Source: Eledone cirrhosa (Eukaryota; Mollusca; Cephalopoda; Octopoda; Eledonidae). From it: a stretch of DNA of 64,000 bases. The notes below the pieces were generated by a model. That model saw only the letters and a program-made list of their open reading frames with translations. It made no database searches and was not told the DNA's origin. A program made the translations under genes and the position numbers. The stretch spans positions 410,845,464 to 410,909,463 of the forward strand of contig OZ024741.1 in the NCBI GenBank assembly GCA_964016885.1, read 5' to 3'. Below, piece by piece: positions 27,212 through 43,500 of this stretch (positions are counted from its first letter, which is position 1; each line of letters starts with the position of its first letter).

Positions 27212-30200
27212 TACTGTTATATTATATTGTTCTATATCCTCTGTTATACCTATGTCCTACTGTTATAATATATGGTTCTATATCCTCTGTGTTATACGTA
27301 TGCCTACTGTTATATTATGTTCTATATCCTCTGTGTTATTCGTATGTCCTACTGTTATATTATATCGTTGTATATCCTCTGTGTTATTCGTATGTCCTAC
27401 TGTTATATTATATCGTTGTATATCCTCTGTGTTATACGTATGTCCTACTCTTATATTATATGTTTCTATATCCTCTGTGTTATACCTATGTCATACTGTT
27501 TTATTATATTATTTTCTATCCTCTCTTTTATACCTATGTCCTGCTGTTATAATATTTTGTTCTATATCCTATGTGTTATACGTATTTCCTACTGTTATAT
27601 ATTGTTCTATATCCTCTGTCCTACTGTTATATTATATTGTTCTATATCCTCTGTGTTATACCTATATCCTACTCTTATATTATATTGTTCTATATCTTCT
27701 GTGTTATACGTATGTCCTACTGTTATATAATTTTGTCCTATATCCTCTGTTTTATACGTATGTCCTACTGTTATATTAAATTGATCTATATCCTCTGTGT
27801 TATACCTATGTCCTACTGTTATATTATACTGTTCTCTATCCTCTGTGTTATTCGTATGTCCTACTGTTATATTATATCGTTCTATATCCTCTGTTATACC
27901 TATGTCCTACTGTTATATTATATTGTTCTATATCCTCTGTGTTATACGTATGTCCTACTGTTATATTATATTGTTCTATATCCTCTGTGTTATACGTATG
28001 TCCTACTGTTATATTATATTGTTCTATATTATCTGTGTTATATGTATGTACTACTGTTATATTATATTGTTCTATATCCTCTGTTATACCTATGTCCTAC
28101 TGTTATATTATATTGTTCTATATCCTATGTGTTATACGTATGTACTACTGTTATATTATATTGTTCTATATCCTCTGTTATACCTATTTCCTACTGTTAT
28201 ATTATATTGTTCTATATTCTCTGTTATACATATGTCCTAATGTATTTTATTATTCTATATCCTCTGTGTTATATGTATCTCCTACTGTCATATTATATTG
28301 TTCTATATCCTCTGTGTTATACGTATATCCTACTGTTATATTATATTGTTCTATATCCTCTGTGTTATACCTATGTCCTACTGTTATATTATACTGTTCT
28401 ATATCTTCTGTCTTATTCGTATGTCCTACTGTTATATTATATCGTTCTATATCCTGTTATACCTATGTCCTACTGTTATATTATATTGTTCTATATCCTC
28501 TGGGTTATACGTATGTCTTACTGTTATATTATATTGTTCTATATCCTCTGTGTTATACGTATGTCCTACTGTTATATTATATTGTTCTATATCCTCTGTG
28601 TTATACGTATGTCTTACTGTTATATTATATTGTTCCATATTCTCTGTGTTATACGTATATACTACTGTTATATTATATTGTTCTATATCCTCTGTTATAA
28701 CAATGTCCTACTGTTATATTATATTGTTCTATATCCTCTGTGTTATACGTATTTCCTACTGTTATATAATATTGTCCTATATCCTCTGTTTTATACGTAT
28801 GTCCTACTGTTATATTAAATTGTTCTATATCCTCTGTGTTATACCTATGTCCTACTGTTATATTATACTGTTCTATATCATCTGTGTTATACGTATGTCC
28901 TACCGTTATATTATATTGTCCTATATCCTGTTTTATACGTGTGTCCTACTGTTATATTAAACCGTTCTATATCCTCTGTGCTATACCTATCTTCTACTGA
29001 TATATTATACTCTTCTATAACCTCTGTGTTATTCGTATGTCCTACTGTTATATTATATTGTTCGATATCCTCTGTTATACCTATGACCTACTGTTATATT
29101 ATATTGTTCTATATCCTCTGTTATACCTATGTCCTACAGTTATATTATATTGTTCTATATCCTCTGTGTTATACGCATGTCTTACTGTTATATTATATTG
29201 TTCTATATCCTCTGTGTTATACCTATATCCTACTCTTATATTATATTGTTCTATATCTTCTGTGTTATACGTATGTCCTACTGTTATATAATTTTGTCCT
29301 ATATCCTCTGTTTTATACGTATGTCCTACTGTTATATTAAATTGATCTATATCCTCTGTGTTATACCTATGTCCTACTGTTATATTATACTGTTCTCTAT
29401 CCTCTGTGTTATTCGTATGTCCTACTGTTATATTATATCGTTCTATATCCTCTGTTATACCTATGTCCTACTGTTATATTATATTGTTCTATATCCTCTG
29501 TGTTATACGTATGTCCTACTGTTATATTATATTGTTCTATATCCTCTGTGTTATACGTATGTCCTACTGTTATATTATATTGTTCTATATTATCTGTGTT
29601 ATATGTATGTACTACTGTTATATTATATTGTTCTATATCCTGTTATACCTATGTCCTACTGTTATATTTTATTGTTCTATATCCTATGTGTTATACGTAT
29701 GTACTACTGTTATATTATATTGTTCTATATCCTCTGTTATACCTATGTCCTACTGTTATATTATATTGTTCTATATCCTCTGTTATACATATGTCCTAAT
29801 GTATTATATTATTCTATATCCTCTGTGTTATATGTATCTCCTACTGTTATATTATATTGTTCTATATCCTCTGTGTTATACCTATATCCTACTGTTATAT
29901 TATATTGTTCTATATCCTCTGTGATATACCTATGTCCTACTGTTATATTATACTGTTCTATATCTTCTGTCTTATTCGTATGTCCTACTGTTATATTATA
30001 TCGTTCTATATCCTGTTATACCTATGTCCTACTGTTATATTATATTGTTCTATATCCTCTGGGTTATACGTATGTCTTACTGTTATATTATATTGTTCTA
30101 TATCCTCTGTGTTATACGTATGTCCTACTGTTATATTATATTGTTCTATATCCTCTGTGTTATACGTATGTCTTACTGTTATATTATATTGTTCCATATT

Positions 30201-33200
30201 CTCTGTGTTATACGTATGTACTACTGTTATATTATATTGTTCTATATCCTCTGTTATAACAATGTCCTACTGTTATATTATATTGTTCTATATCCTCTGT
30301 GTTATACGTATTTCCTACTGTTATATAATATTGTCCTATATCCTCTGTTTTATACGTATGTCCTACTGTTATATTAAATTGTTCTATATCCTCTGTGTTA
30401 TACCTATGTCCTACTGTTATATTATACTGTTCTATATCATCTGTGTTATACGTATGTCCTACCGTTATATTATATTGTCCTATATCCTGTTTTATACGTG
30501 TGTCCTACTGTTATATTAAACCGTTCTATATCCTCTGTGCTATACCTATCTTCTACTGATATATTATACTCTTCTATAACCTCTGTGTTATTCGTATGTC
30601 CTACTGTTATATTATATTGTTCGATATCCTCTGGTATACCTATGACCTACTGTTATATTATATTGTTCTATATCCTCTGTTATACCTATGTCCTACTGTT
30701 ATATTATATTGTTCTATATCCTCTGTGTTATACGCATGTCTTACTGTTATATTATATTGTTCTATATCCTGTGTTATACCTATGTCCTACTCTTATATTA
30801 TGTTTCTATATCCTCTATGTTATACGTATGTCCTACTGTTATATTATATCGTTGTATATCCTCCGTGTTATACGTATGTCCTACTCTTATATTATATGTT
30901 ACTATATCCTCTGTGTTATACCTATGTCATACAGTTTTATTATATTATTTTCTATCCTGTTTTATACGTATCTCCTACTGTTATATTATATTGTTGTATA
31001 TCTTCTGTGTTATACCTATGTCCTACTGTTATATTATATTGTTCTATATCCTCTGTTATAACTATGTCCTACTGTTATATTATATTGTTCTATATTCTCT
31101 GTTATAACTATGTCCTACTGTTATATTATATTGTTCTATATCCTCTGTTTTTCGCATGTCTTACTGTTATATTATATTGTTCTATATCCTCTGTGTTATA
31201 CGTTTGTCCTACTGTTATATTATATTGTTCTATATCCTGTGTGTTATACGTATGTCCTACTGTTATATTATATTGTTCTATATCCTCTGTTATACCTATG
31301 TCCTACTGTTATATTATATTGTTCTATATCCTCTGTGTTATACGTATCTCCTACTGTTATATTATATTGTTGTATATCCTCTGTTATACGTATGTGCTAC
31401 TGTTATATTATATTTTTCTATATCCTCTGTGTTATACGTATGTCCTTCTGTTATATTATATTGTTCTATATCCTCTCTGTTATACGTATGTCCTACTGTT
31501 ATATTATATTGTTCTATATCCTCTGTTATACCTATGTCCTACTGTTATATTATATTGTTCTATATCATCTGTGTTATACGTATGTCCTTCTGTTATATTA
31601 TATTGTTCTATATCCTCTCTGTTATGCGTATGTCCTTCTGTTATATTATATTGTTCTATATCCTCTGTTATGCGTATGTCCTACTGTTATATTATATTGT
31701 CCTATATCCTGTTTTATACGTATGTCCTACTGTTATATTAAATTGTTCTATATCCTCTGTGTTATACCTATGTTCTACTGTTATATTATACTCTTCTATA
31801 TCCTCTGTGTTACACGTATGTCCTACTGTTATATTATATCGTTGTATATCCTCTGTGTTATACGTATGTCCTACTCTTATATTATATTGTTCTATATCCT
31901 CTGTGTTATACGTATGTCCTACTGTTATATTATATTGTTCTATATCCTCTGTGTTATACGTATGTCTTACTGTTATATTATATTGTTCCATATTCTCTGT
32001 GTTATACGTATGTACTACTGTTATATTATATTGTTCTATATCCTCTGTTATAACAATGTCCTACTGTTATATTATATTGTTCTATATCCTGTTTTATACG
32101 TGTGTCCTACTGTTATATTAAACCGTTCTATATCCTCTGTGCTATACCTATCTTCTACTGATATATTATACTCTTCTATAACCTCTGTGTTATTCGTATG
32201 TCCTACTGTTATATTATATTGTTCGATATCCTCTGTTATACCTATGACCTACTGTTATATTATATTGTTCTATATCCTCTGTTATACCTATGTCCTACTG
32301 TTATATTATATTGTTCTATATCCTCTGTGTTATACGCATGTCTTACTGTTATATTATATTGTTCTATATCCTCTGTGTTATACCTATATCCTACTCTTAT
32401 ATTATATTGTTCTATATCTTCTGTGTTATACGTATGTCCTACTGTTATATAATTTTGTCCTATATCCTCTGTTTTATACGTATGTCCTACTGTTATATTA
32501 AATTGATCTATATCCTCTGTGTTATACCTATGTCCTACTGTTATATTATACTGTTCTCTATCCTCTGTGTTATTCGTATGTCCTACTGTTATATTATATC
32601 GTTCTATATCCTCTGTTATACCTATGTCCTACTGTTATATTATATTGTTCTATATCCTCTGTGTTATACGTATGTCCTACTGTTATATTATATTGTTGTA
32701 TATCCTCTGTGTTATACGTATGTCCTACTGTTATATTATATTGTTCTATATTATCTGTGTTATATGTATGTACTACTGTTATATTATATTGTTCTATATC
32801 CTCTGTTATACCTATGTCCTACTGTTATATTATATTGTTCTATATCCTATGTGTTATACGTATGTACTACTGTTATATTATATTGTTCTATATCCTCTGT
32901 TATACCTATGTCCTACTGTTATATTATATTGTTCTATATCCTCTGTTATACATATGTCCTAATGTATTATATTATTCTATATCCTCTGTGTTATATGTAT
33001 CTCCTACTGTCATATTATATTGTTCTATATCCTCTGTGTTATACCTATATCCTACTGTTATATTATATTGTTCTATATCCTCTGTGTTATACCTATGTCC
33101 TACTGTTATATTATACTGTTCTATATCTTATGTCTTATTCGTATGTCCTACTGTTATATTATATCGTTCTATATCCTGTTATACCTATGTCCTACTGTTA

Positions 33201-34563
33201 TATTATATTGTTCTATATCCTCTGGGTTATACGTATGTCTTACTGTTATATTATATTGTTCTATATCCTCTGTGTTATACGTATGTCCTACTGTTATATT
33301 ATATTGTTCTATATCCTCTGTGTTATACGTATGTCTTACTGTTATATTATATTGTTCCATATTCTCTGTGTTATACGTATGTACTACTGTTATATTATAT
33401 TGTTCTATATCCTCTGTTATAACAATGTCCTACTGTTATATTATATTGTTCTATATCCTCTGTGTTATACGTATTTCCTACTGTTATATAATATTGTCCT
33501 ATATCCTCTGTTTTATACGTATGTCCTACTGTTATATTAAATTGTTCTATATCCTCTGTGTTATACCTATGTCCTACTGTTATATTATACTGTTCTATAT
33601 CATCTGTGTTATACGTATGTCCTACCGTTATATTATATTGTCCTATATCCTGTTTTATACGTGTGTCCTACTGTTATATTAAACCGTTCTATATCCTCTG
33701 TGCTATACCTATCTTCTACTGATATATTATACTCTTCTATAACCTCTGTGTTATTCGTATGTCCTACTGTTATATTATATTGTTCGATATCCTCTGTTAT
33801 ACCTATGACCTACTGTTATATTATATTGTTCTATATCCTCTGTTATACCTATGTCCTACTGTTATATTATATTGTTCTATATCCTCTGTGTTATACGCAT
33901 GTCTTACTGTTATATTATATTGTTCTATATCCTCTGTGTTATACCTATATCCTACTCTTATATTATATTGTTCTATATCTTCTGTGTTATACGTATGTCC
34001 TACTGTTATATAATTTTGTCCTATATCCTCTGTTTTATACGTATGTCCTACTGTTATATTAAATTGATCTATATCCTCTGTGTTATACCTATGTCCTACT
34101 GTTATATTATACTGTTCTCTATCCTCTGTGTTATTCGTATGTCCTACTGTTATATTATATCGTTCTATATCCTCTGTTATACCTATGTCCTACTGTTATA
34201 TTATATTGTTCTATATCCTCTGTGTTATACGTATGTCCTACTGTTATATTATATTGTTCTATATCCTCTGTGTTATACGTATGTCCTACTGTTATATTAT
34301 ATTGTTCTATATTATCTGTGTTATATGTATGTACTACTGTTATATTATATTGTTCTATATCCTGTTATACCTATGTCCTACTGTTATATTTTATTGTTCT
34401 ATATCCTATGTGTTATACGTATGTACTACTGTTATATTATATTGTTCTATATCCTCTGTTATACCTATGTCCTACTGTTATATTATATTGTTCTATATCC
34501 TCTGTTATACATATGTCCTAATGTATTATATTATTCTATATCCTCTGTGTTATATGTATCTCC
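27212..34563 (+). repeat. 7,352-bp superunit P+QR, copy 2
   Basis: Second full P+QR. Small differences from copy 1 include a shortened monomer near 27,315 (TTATGTTCTATATCC), CCTATTTCC near 28,188, ATATACTAC near 28,658 and one two-base indel near 32,370. After 34,563 the sequence does not return to P as it does after copy 1; it goes straight into another QR-like stretch. Confidence 0.88.
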
Positions 34564-36505
34564 TACTGTTATATTATATTGTTCTATATCCTCTGTGTTA
34601 TACCTATATCCTACTGTTATATTATATTGTTCTATATCCTCTGTGTTATACCTATGTCCTACTGTTATATTATACTGTTCTATATCTTCTGTCTTATTCG
34701 TATGTCCTACTGTTATATTATATCGTTCTATATCCTGTTATACCTATGTCCTACTGTTATATTATATTGTTCTATATCCTCTGGGTTATACGTATGTCTT
34801 ACTGTTATATTATATTGTTCTATATCCTCTGTGTTATACGTATGTCCTACTGTTATATTATATTGTTCTATATCCTCTGTGTTATACGTATGTCTTACTG
34901 TTATATTATATTGTTCCATATTCTCTGTGTTATACGTATGTACTACTGTTATATTATATTGTTCTATATCCTCTGTTATAACAATGTCCTACTGTTATAT
35001 TATATTGTTCTATATCCTCTGTGTTATACGTATTTCCTACTGTTATATAATATTGTCCTATATCCTCTGTTTTATACGTATGTCCTACTGTTATATTAAA
35101 TTGTTCTATATCCTCTGTGTTATACCTATGTCCTACTGTTATATTATACTGTTCTATATCATCTGTGTCATACGTATGTCCTACCGTTATATTATATTGT
35201 CCTATATCCTGTTTTATACGTATGTCCTACTGTTATATTAAACCGTTCTATATCCTCTGTGCTATACCTATCTTCTACTGATATATTATACTCTTCTATA
35301 ACCTCTGTGTTATTCGTATGTCCTACTGTTATATTATATTGTTCGATATCCTCTGGTATACCTATGACCTACTGTTATATTATATTGTTCTATATCCTCT
35401 GTGTTATACGCATGTCTTACTGTTATATTATATTGTTCTATATCCTGTGTTATACCTATGTCCTACTCTTATATTATGTTTCTATATCCTCTATGTTATA
35501 CGTATGTCCTACTGTTATATTATATCGTTGTATATCCTCCGTGTTATACGTATGTCCTACTCTTATATTATATGTTACTATATCCTCTGTGTTATACCTA
35601 TGTCATACAGTTTTATTATATTATTTTCTATCCTGTTTTATACGTATCTCCTACTGTTATATTATATTGTTGTATATCTTCTGTGTTATACCTATGTCCT
35701 ACTGTTATATTATATTGTTCTATATCCTCTGTTATAACTATGTCCTACTGTTATATTATATTGTTCTATATTCTCTGTTATAACTATGTCCTACTGTTAT
35801 ATTATATTGTTCTATATCCTCTGTTTTTCGCATGTCTTACTGTTATATTATATTGTTCTATATCCTCTGTGTTATACGTTTGTCCTACTGTTATATTATA
35901 TTGTTCTATATCCTGTGTGTTATACGTATGTCCTACTGTTATATTATATTGTTCTATATCCTCTGTTATACCTATGTCCTACTGTTATATTATATTGTTC
36001 TATATCCTCTGTGTTATACGTATCTCCTACTGTTATATTATATTGTTGTATATCCTCTGTTATACGTATGTGCTACTGTTATATTATATTTTTCTATATC
36101 CTCTGTGTTATACGTATGTCCTTCTGTTATATTATATTGTTCTATATCCTCTCTGTTATACGTATGTCCTACTGTTATATTATATTGTTCTATATCCTCT
36201 GTTATACCTATGTCCTACTGTTATATTATATTGTTCTATATCATCTGTGTTATACGTATGTCCTTCTGTTATATTATATTGTTCTATATCCTCTCTGTTA
36301 TGCGTATGTCCTTCTGTTATATTATATTGTTCTATATCCTCTGTTATGCGTATGTCCTACTGTTATATTAAATTGTTCTATATCCTCTGTGTTATACCTA
36401 TGTTCTACTGTTATATTATACTCTTCTATATCCTCTGTGTTACACGTATGTCCTACTGTTATATTATATCGTTGTATATCCTCTGTGTTATACGTATGTC
36501 CTACT
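34564..36505 (+). repeat. Third QR-type segment with monomer deletions
   Basis: Begins as a match to 19,859 onward (offset 14,705), then the offset drops to about 14,659 and later to about 14,613, so roughly one monomer has been lost twice relative to QR copy 1. ATACGTATG replaces ATACGTGTG near 35,215, and GTGTCATACG appears near 35,166. Identity to the QR family continues past 36,505, where the adjacent 4,070-bp duplication is taken to start. Confidence 0.82.
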
Positions 36506-39500
36506 CTTATATTATATTGTTCTATATCCTCTGTGTTATACGTATGTCCTACTGTTATATTATATTGTTCTATATCCTCTGTGTTATACGTATGTCTTAC
36601 TGTTATATTATATTGTTCCATATTCTCTGTGTTATACGTATGTACTACTGTTATATTATATTGTTCTATATCCTCTGTTATAACAATGTCCTACTGTTAT
36701 ATTATATTGTTCTATATCCTCTGTGTTATACGTATTTCCTACTGTTATATAATATTGTCCTATATCCTCTGTTTTATACGTATGTCCTACTGTTATATTA
36801 AATTGTTCTATATCCTCTGTGTTATACCTATGTCCTACTGTTATATTATACTGTTCTATATCATCTGTGTTATACGTATGTCCTACCGTTATATTATATT
36901 GTCCTATATCCTGTTTTATACGTGTGTCCTACTGTTATATTAAACCGTTATATATCCTCTGTGCTATACCTATCTTCTACTGATATATTATACTCTTCTA
37001 TAACCTCTGTGTTATTCGTATGTCCTACTGTTATATTATATTGTTCGATATCCTCTGTTATACCTATGACCTACTGTTATATTATATTGTTCTATATCCT
37101 CTGTTATACCTATGTCCTACTGTTATATTATATTGTTCTATATCCTCTGTGTTATACGCATGTCTTACTGTTATATTATATTGTTCTATATCCTCTGTGT
37201 TATACCTATATCCTACTCTTATATTATATTGTTCTATATCCTCTGTGTTATACGTATGTCCTACTGTTATATAATTTTGTCCTATATCCTCTGTTTTATA
37301 CGTATGTCCTACTGTTATATTAAATTGATCTATATCCTCTGTGTTATACCTATGTCCTACTGTTATATTATACTGTTCTCTATCCTCTGTGTTATTCGTA
37401 TGTCCTACTGTTATATTATATCGTTCTATATCCTCTGTTATACCTATGTCCTACTGTTATATTATATTGTTCTATATCCTCTGTGTTATACGTATGTCCT
37501 ACTGTTATATTATATTGTTCTATATCCTCTGTGTTATACGTATGTCCTACTGTTATATTATATTGTTCTATATTATCTGTGTTATATGTATGTACTACTG
37601 TTATATTATATTGTTCTATATCCTCTGTTATACCTATGTCCTACTGTTATATTATATTGTTCTATATCCTATGTGTTATACGTATGTACTACTGTTATAT
37701 TATATTGTTCTATATCCTCTGTGTTATACGTATCTCCTACTGTTATATTATATTGTTGTATATCCTCTGTTATACGTATGTGCTACTGTTATATTATATT
37801 TTTCTATATCCTCTGTGTTATACGTATGTCCTTCTGTTATATTATATTGTTCTATATCCTCTCTGTTATACGTATGTCCTACTGTTATATTATATTGTTC
37901 GATATCCTCTGTGTTATACGTATCTCCTACTGTTATATTATATTGTTCTATATCCTCTGTTATACCTATGTCCTACTGTTATATTATATTGTTCTATATC
38001 ATCTGTGTTATACGTATGTCCTTCTGTTATATTATATTGTTCTATATCCTCTCTGTTATGCGTATGTCCTTCTGTTATATTATATTGTTCTATATCCTCT
38101 GTTATGCGTATGTCCTACTGTTATATTATATTGTCCTATATCCTGTTTTATACGTATGTCCTACTGTTATATTAAATTGTTCTATATCCTCTGTGTTATA
38201 CCTATGTTCTACTGTTATATTATACTCTTCTATATCTTCTGTGTTACACGTATGTCCTACTGTTATATTATATCGTTGTATATCCTCTGTGTTATACGTA
38301 TGTCCTACTCTTATATTATATGTTTCTATATCCGCTGTGTTATACGTATGTTCTACTCTTATATTATATGTTTCTATATCCTCTGTGTTATACCTATGTC
38401 CTACTGTTATATTATATTGTTCTATATCCTCTGTTATACCTATGTCCTACTCTTATATTATATTGTTCTATATCATCTGTTATACCTATGTCCTACTGTT
38501 ATAATATATTGTTCTATATCCTCAGTGTTATACGTATGCCTACTGTTATATTATATTGTTCTATATCTTCTGTGTTATTCGTATGTCCTACTGTTATATT
38601 ATATTGTTCGATATCCTCTGTTATACCTATGACCTACTGTTATATTATATTGTTCTATATCCTCTGTTATACCAATGTCCTACTGTTATATTATATTGTT
38701 CTATATCCTCTGTGTTATGCGCATGTCTTACTGTTATATTATATTGTTCTATATCCTCTGTGTTATACCTATGTCCTACTCTTATATTATGTTTCTATAT
38801 CCTCTGTGTTATACGTATGTCCTACTGTTATATTAAATTGTTCTATATCCTCTGTGTTATACGTATGTCCTACCGTTATATTATATTGTCCTATATCCTG
38901 TTTTATACGCATGTGTTACTGTTATATTATATTGTTCTATATCCTCTGTGTTATACCTATGTGCTACTCTTATATTATGTTTCTATATCCTCTGTGTTAT
39001 ACGTATGTCCTACTGTTATATTATATCGTTGTATATCCTCTGTGTTATACGTATGTCCTACTCATATATTATATGTTACTATATCGTCTGTCTTATACCT
39101 ATGTCATACAGTTTTATTATATTATTTTCTATCCTCTGTTTTATACCTATATCCTACTGTTATATTACATTATTCTATATCCTCTGTGTTATACGTATGT
39201 CCTACTGTTATATTATATTGTTCTATATCTTCTGTGTTATACCTATGTCCTACTGTTATATTAAATTGTTCTATATCCTCTGTTATAACTATGTCCTACT
39301 GTTATATTTTATTGTTCTATATCCTCTGTGTTATACGCATGTCTTACTGTTATATTATATTGTTCTATATCCTCTGTGTTATACGTTTGTCCTACTGTTA
39401 TATTATATTGTTCTATATCCTGTGTGTTATACGTATGTCCTACTGTTATATTATATTGTTCTATATCCTCTGTGTTATATGTACGTCCTACTGTTATATT

Positions 39501-40575
39501 ATATTGTTCTATATCCTCTGTTATACCTATGTCCTACTGTTATATTATATTCTTCTATATCCTCTGTGTTATACGTATCTCCTACTGTTATATTATATTG
39601 TTGTATATCCTCTGTTATACGTATGTCCTACTGTTATATTATATTGTTCTATATCCTCTGTGTTATACGTATGTCCTTCTGTTATATTATATTGTTCTAT
39701 ATCCTCTCTGTTATACGTATGTCCTACTGTTATATTATATTGTACGATATCCCCTGTGTTATACGTATCTCCTACTGCTATATTATATTGTTCTATATCC
39801 TCTGTTATACCTATGTCCTACTGTTATATTATATTGTTCTATATCCTCTGTGTTATACGTATGTCCTTCTGTTATATTATATTGTTCTATATCCTCTGTG
39901 TTATGCGTATGTCCTACTGTTATATTATATTGTCCTATATCCTGTTTTATACGTATGTCTTACTGTTATATTAAATTGTTCTATATCCTCTGTGTTATAC
40001 CTATGTTCTACTGTTATATAATATTGTCCTATATCCTCTGTTTTATACGTATGTCCTACTGTTATATTATATTGTTCTATATCCTCTGTTATACGTATGT
40101 CCTACTGTTATATTATATTGTCTATATTCTCTGTGTTATACGTATCTCCTACTGTTATATTATATTGTTCTATATCCTCTGTTATACCTATGTCCTACTG
40201 TTATATTATATTGTTCTATATCCTGTGTTATACGTATGTCCTTCTGTTATATTATATTGTTTTATATCCTCTCTGTTATACGTATGTCCTAATGTTATAC
40301 GATATTGTTCTATATCCTGTTTTATACGTATGTCCTACTGTTATATTATATCGTTGTATATCCTCTGTGTTATACGTATGTCCTACTGTTATATTATATC
40401 GTTGTATATCCTCTGTGTTATACGTATGTCCTACTCTTATATTATATGTTTGTATATCCTCTGTGTTATACCTATGTCCTACTGTAATATGATATTGTTC
40501 TATATCCTCTGTTATACCTATGTCCTACTGTTATATTATATTGTTATATATCCTCTGTTATACCTAAGTCCTACT
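36506..40575 (+). repeat. 4,070-bp HOR unit, copy 1
   Basis: Left member of a head-to-tail pair with 40,576-44,645. The 4,070-bp offset holds across the full length with no net indel. The unit is itself a mosaic: QR/P-like at its left (about 36,506-37,715), then a stretch like 21,340-21,880, then from about 38,570 a stretch matching 15,280-17,080 (offset 23,487 over its right part). It ends inside TACCTAAGTCC (around 40,562), a variant shared with copy 2. Confidence 0.9.
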
Positions 40576-43500
40576 GTTATATTATATTGTTCTATATCCT
40601 CTGTGTTATACGTATGTCCTACTGTTATATTATATTGTTCTATATCCTCTGTGTTATACGTATGTCTTACTGTTATATTATATTGTTCCATATTCTCTGT
40701 GTTATACGTATGTACTACTGTTATATTATATTGTTCTATATCCTCTGTTATAACAATGTCCTACTGTTATATTATATTGTTCTATATCCTCTGTGTTATA
40801 CGTATTTCCTACTGTTATATAATATTGTCCTATATCCTCTGTTTTATACGTATGTCCTACTGTTATATTAAATTGTTCTATATCCTCTGTGTTATACCTA
40901 TGTCCTACTGTTATATTATACTGTTCTATATCATCTGTGTTATACGTATGTCCTACCATTATATTATATTGTCCTATATCCTGTTTTATACGTGTGTCCT
41001 ACCGTTATATTAAACCGTTCTATATCCTCTGTGCTATACCTATCTTCTACTGATATATTATACTCTTCTATAACCTCTGTGTTATTCGTATGTCCTACTG
41101 TTATATTATATTGTTCGATATCCTCTGTTATACCTATGACCTACTGTTATATTATATTGTTCTATATCCTCTGTTATACCTATGTCCTACTGTTATATTA
41201 TATTGTTCTATATCCTCTGTGTTATACGCATGTCTTACTGTTATATTATATTGTTTTATATCCTCTGTGTTATACCTATATCCTACTCTTATATTATATT
41301 GTTCTATATCTTCTGTGTTATACGTATGTCCTACTGTTATATAATTTTGTCCTATATCCTCTGTTTTATACGTATGTCCTACTGTTATATTAAATTGATC
41401 TATATCCTCTGTGTTATACCTATGTCCTACTGTTATATTATACTGTTCTCTATCCTCTGTGTTATTCGTATGTCCTACTGTTATATTATATCGTTCTATA
41501 TCCTCTGTTATACCTATGTCCTACTGTTATATTATATTGTTCTATATCCTCTGTGTTATACGTATGTCCTACTGTTATATTATATTGTTCTATATCCTCT
41601 GTGTTATACGTATGTCCTACTGTTATATTATATTGTTCTATATTATCTGTGTTATATGTATGTACTACTGTTATATTATATTGTTCTATATCCTCTGTTA
41701 TACCTATGTCCTACTGTTATATTATATTGTTCTATATCCTATGTGTTATACGTATGTACTACTGTTATATTATATTGTTCTATATCCTCTGTGTTATACG
41801 TATCTCCTACTGTTATATTATATTGTTGTATATCCTCTGTTATACGTATGTGCTACTGTTATATTATATTTTTCTATATCCTCTGTGTTATACGTATGTC
41901 CTTCTGTTATATTATATTGTTCTATATCCTCTCTGTTATACGTATGTCCTACTGTTATATTATATTGTTCGATATCCTCTGTGTTATACGTATCTCCTAC
42001 TGTTATATTATATTGTTCTATATCCTCTGTTATACCTATGTCCTACTGTTATATTATATTGTTCTATATCATCTGTGTTATACGTATGTCCTTCTGTTAT
42101 ATTATATTGTTCTATATCCTCTCTGTTATGCGTATGTCCTTCTGTTATATTATATTGTTCTATATCCTCTGTTATGCGTATGTCCTACTGTTATATTATA
42201 TTGTCCTATATCCTGATTTATACGTATGTCCTACTGTTATATTAAATTGTTCTATATCCTCTGTGTTATACCTATGTTCTACTGTTATATTATACTCTTC
42301 TATATCCTCTGTGTTACACGTATGTCCCACTGTTATATTATATCGTTGTATATCCTCTGTGTTATACGTATGTCCTACTCTTATATTATATGTTTCTATA
42401 TCCGCTGTGTTATACGTATGTCCTACTCTTATATTATATGTTTCTATATCCTCTGTGTTATACCTATGTCCTACTGTTATATTATATTGTTCTATATCCT
42501 CTGTTATACCTATGTCCTACTCTTATATTATATTGTTCTATATCATCTGTTATACCTATGTCCTACTGTTATAATATATTGTTCTATATCCTCAGTGTTA
42601 TACGTATGCCTACTGTTATATTATGTTGTTCTATATCTTCTGTGTTATTCGTATGTCCTACTGTTATATTATATTGTTCGATATCCTCTGTTATACCTAT
42701 GACCTACTGTTATATTATATTGTTCTATATCCTCTGTTATACCAATGTCCTACTGTTATATTATATTGTTCTATATCCTCTGTGTTATACGCATGTCTTA
42801 CTGTTATATTATATTGTTCTATATCCTCTGTGTTATACCTATGTCCTACTCTTATATTATGTTTCTATATCCTCTGTGTTATACGTATGTCCTACTGTTA
42901 TATTAAATTGTTCTATATCCTCTGTGTTATACGTATGTCCTACCGTTATATTATATTGTCCTATATCCTGTTTTATACGCATGTGTTACTGTTATATTAT
43001 ATTGTTCTATATCCTCTGTGTTATACCTATGTGCTACTCTTATATTATGTTTCTATATCCTCTGTGTTATACGTATGTCCTACTGTTATATTATATCGTT
43101 GTATATCCTCTCTGTTATACGTATGTCCTACTCATATATTATATGTTACTATATCGTCTGTGTTATACCTATGTCATACAGTTTTATTATATTATTTTCT
43201 ATCCTCTGTTTTATACCTATATCCTACTGTTATATTACATTATTCTATATCCTCTGTGTTATACGTATGTCCTACTGTTATATTATATTGTTCTATATCT
43301 TCTGTGTTATACCTATGTCCTACTGTTATATTAAATTGTTCTATATCCTCTGTTATAACTATGTCCTACTGTTATATTTTATTGTTCTATATCCTCTGTG
43401 TTATACGCATGTCTTACTGTTATATTATATTGTTCTATATCCTCTGTGTTATACGTTTGTCCTACTGTTATATTATATTGTTCTATATCCTGTGTGTTAT

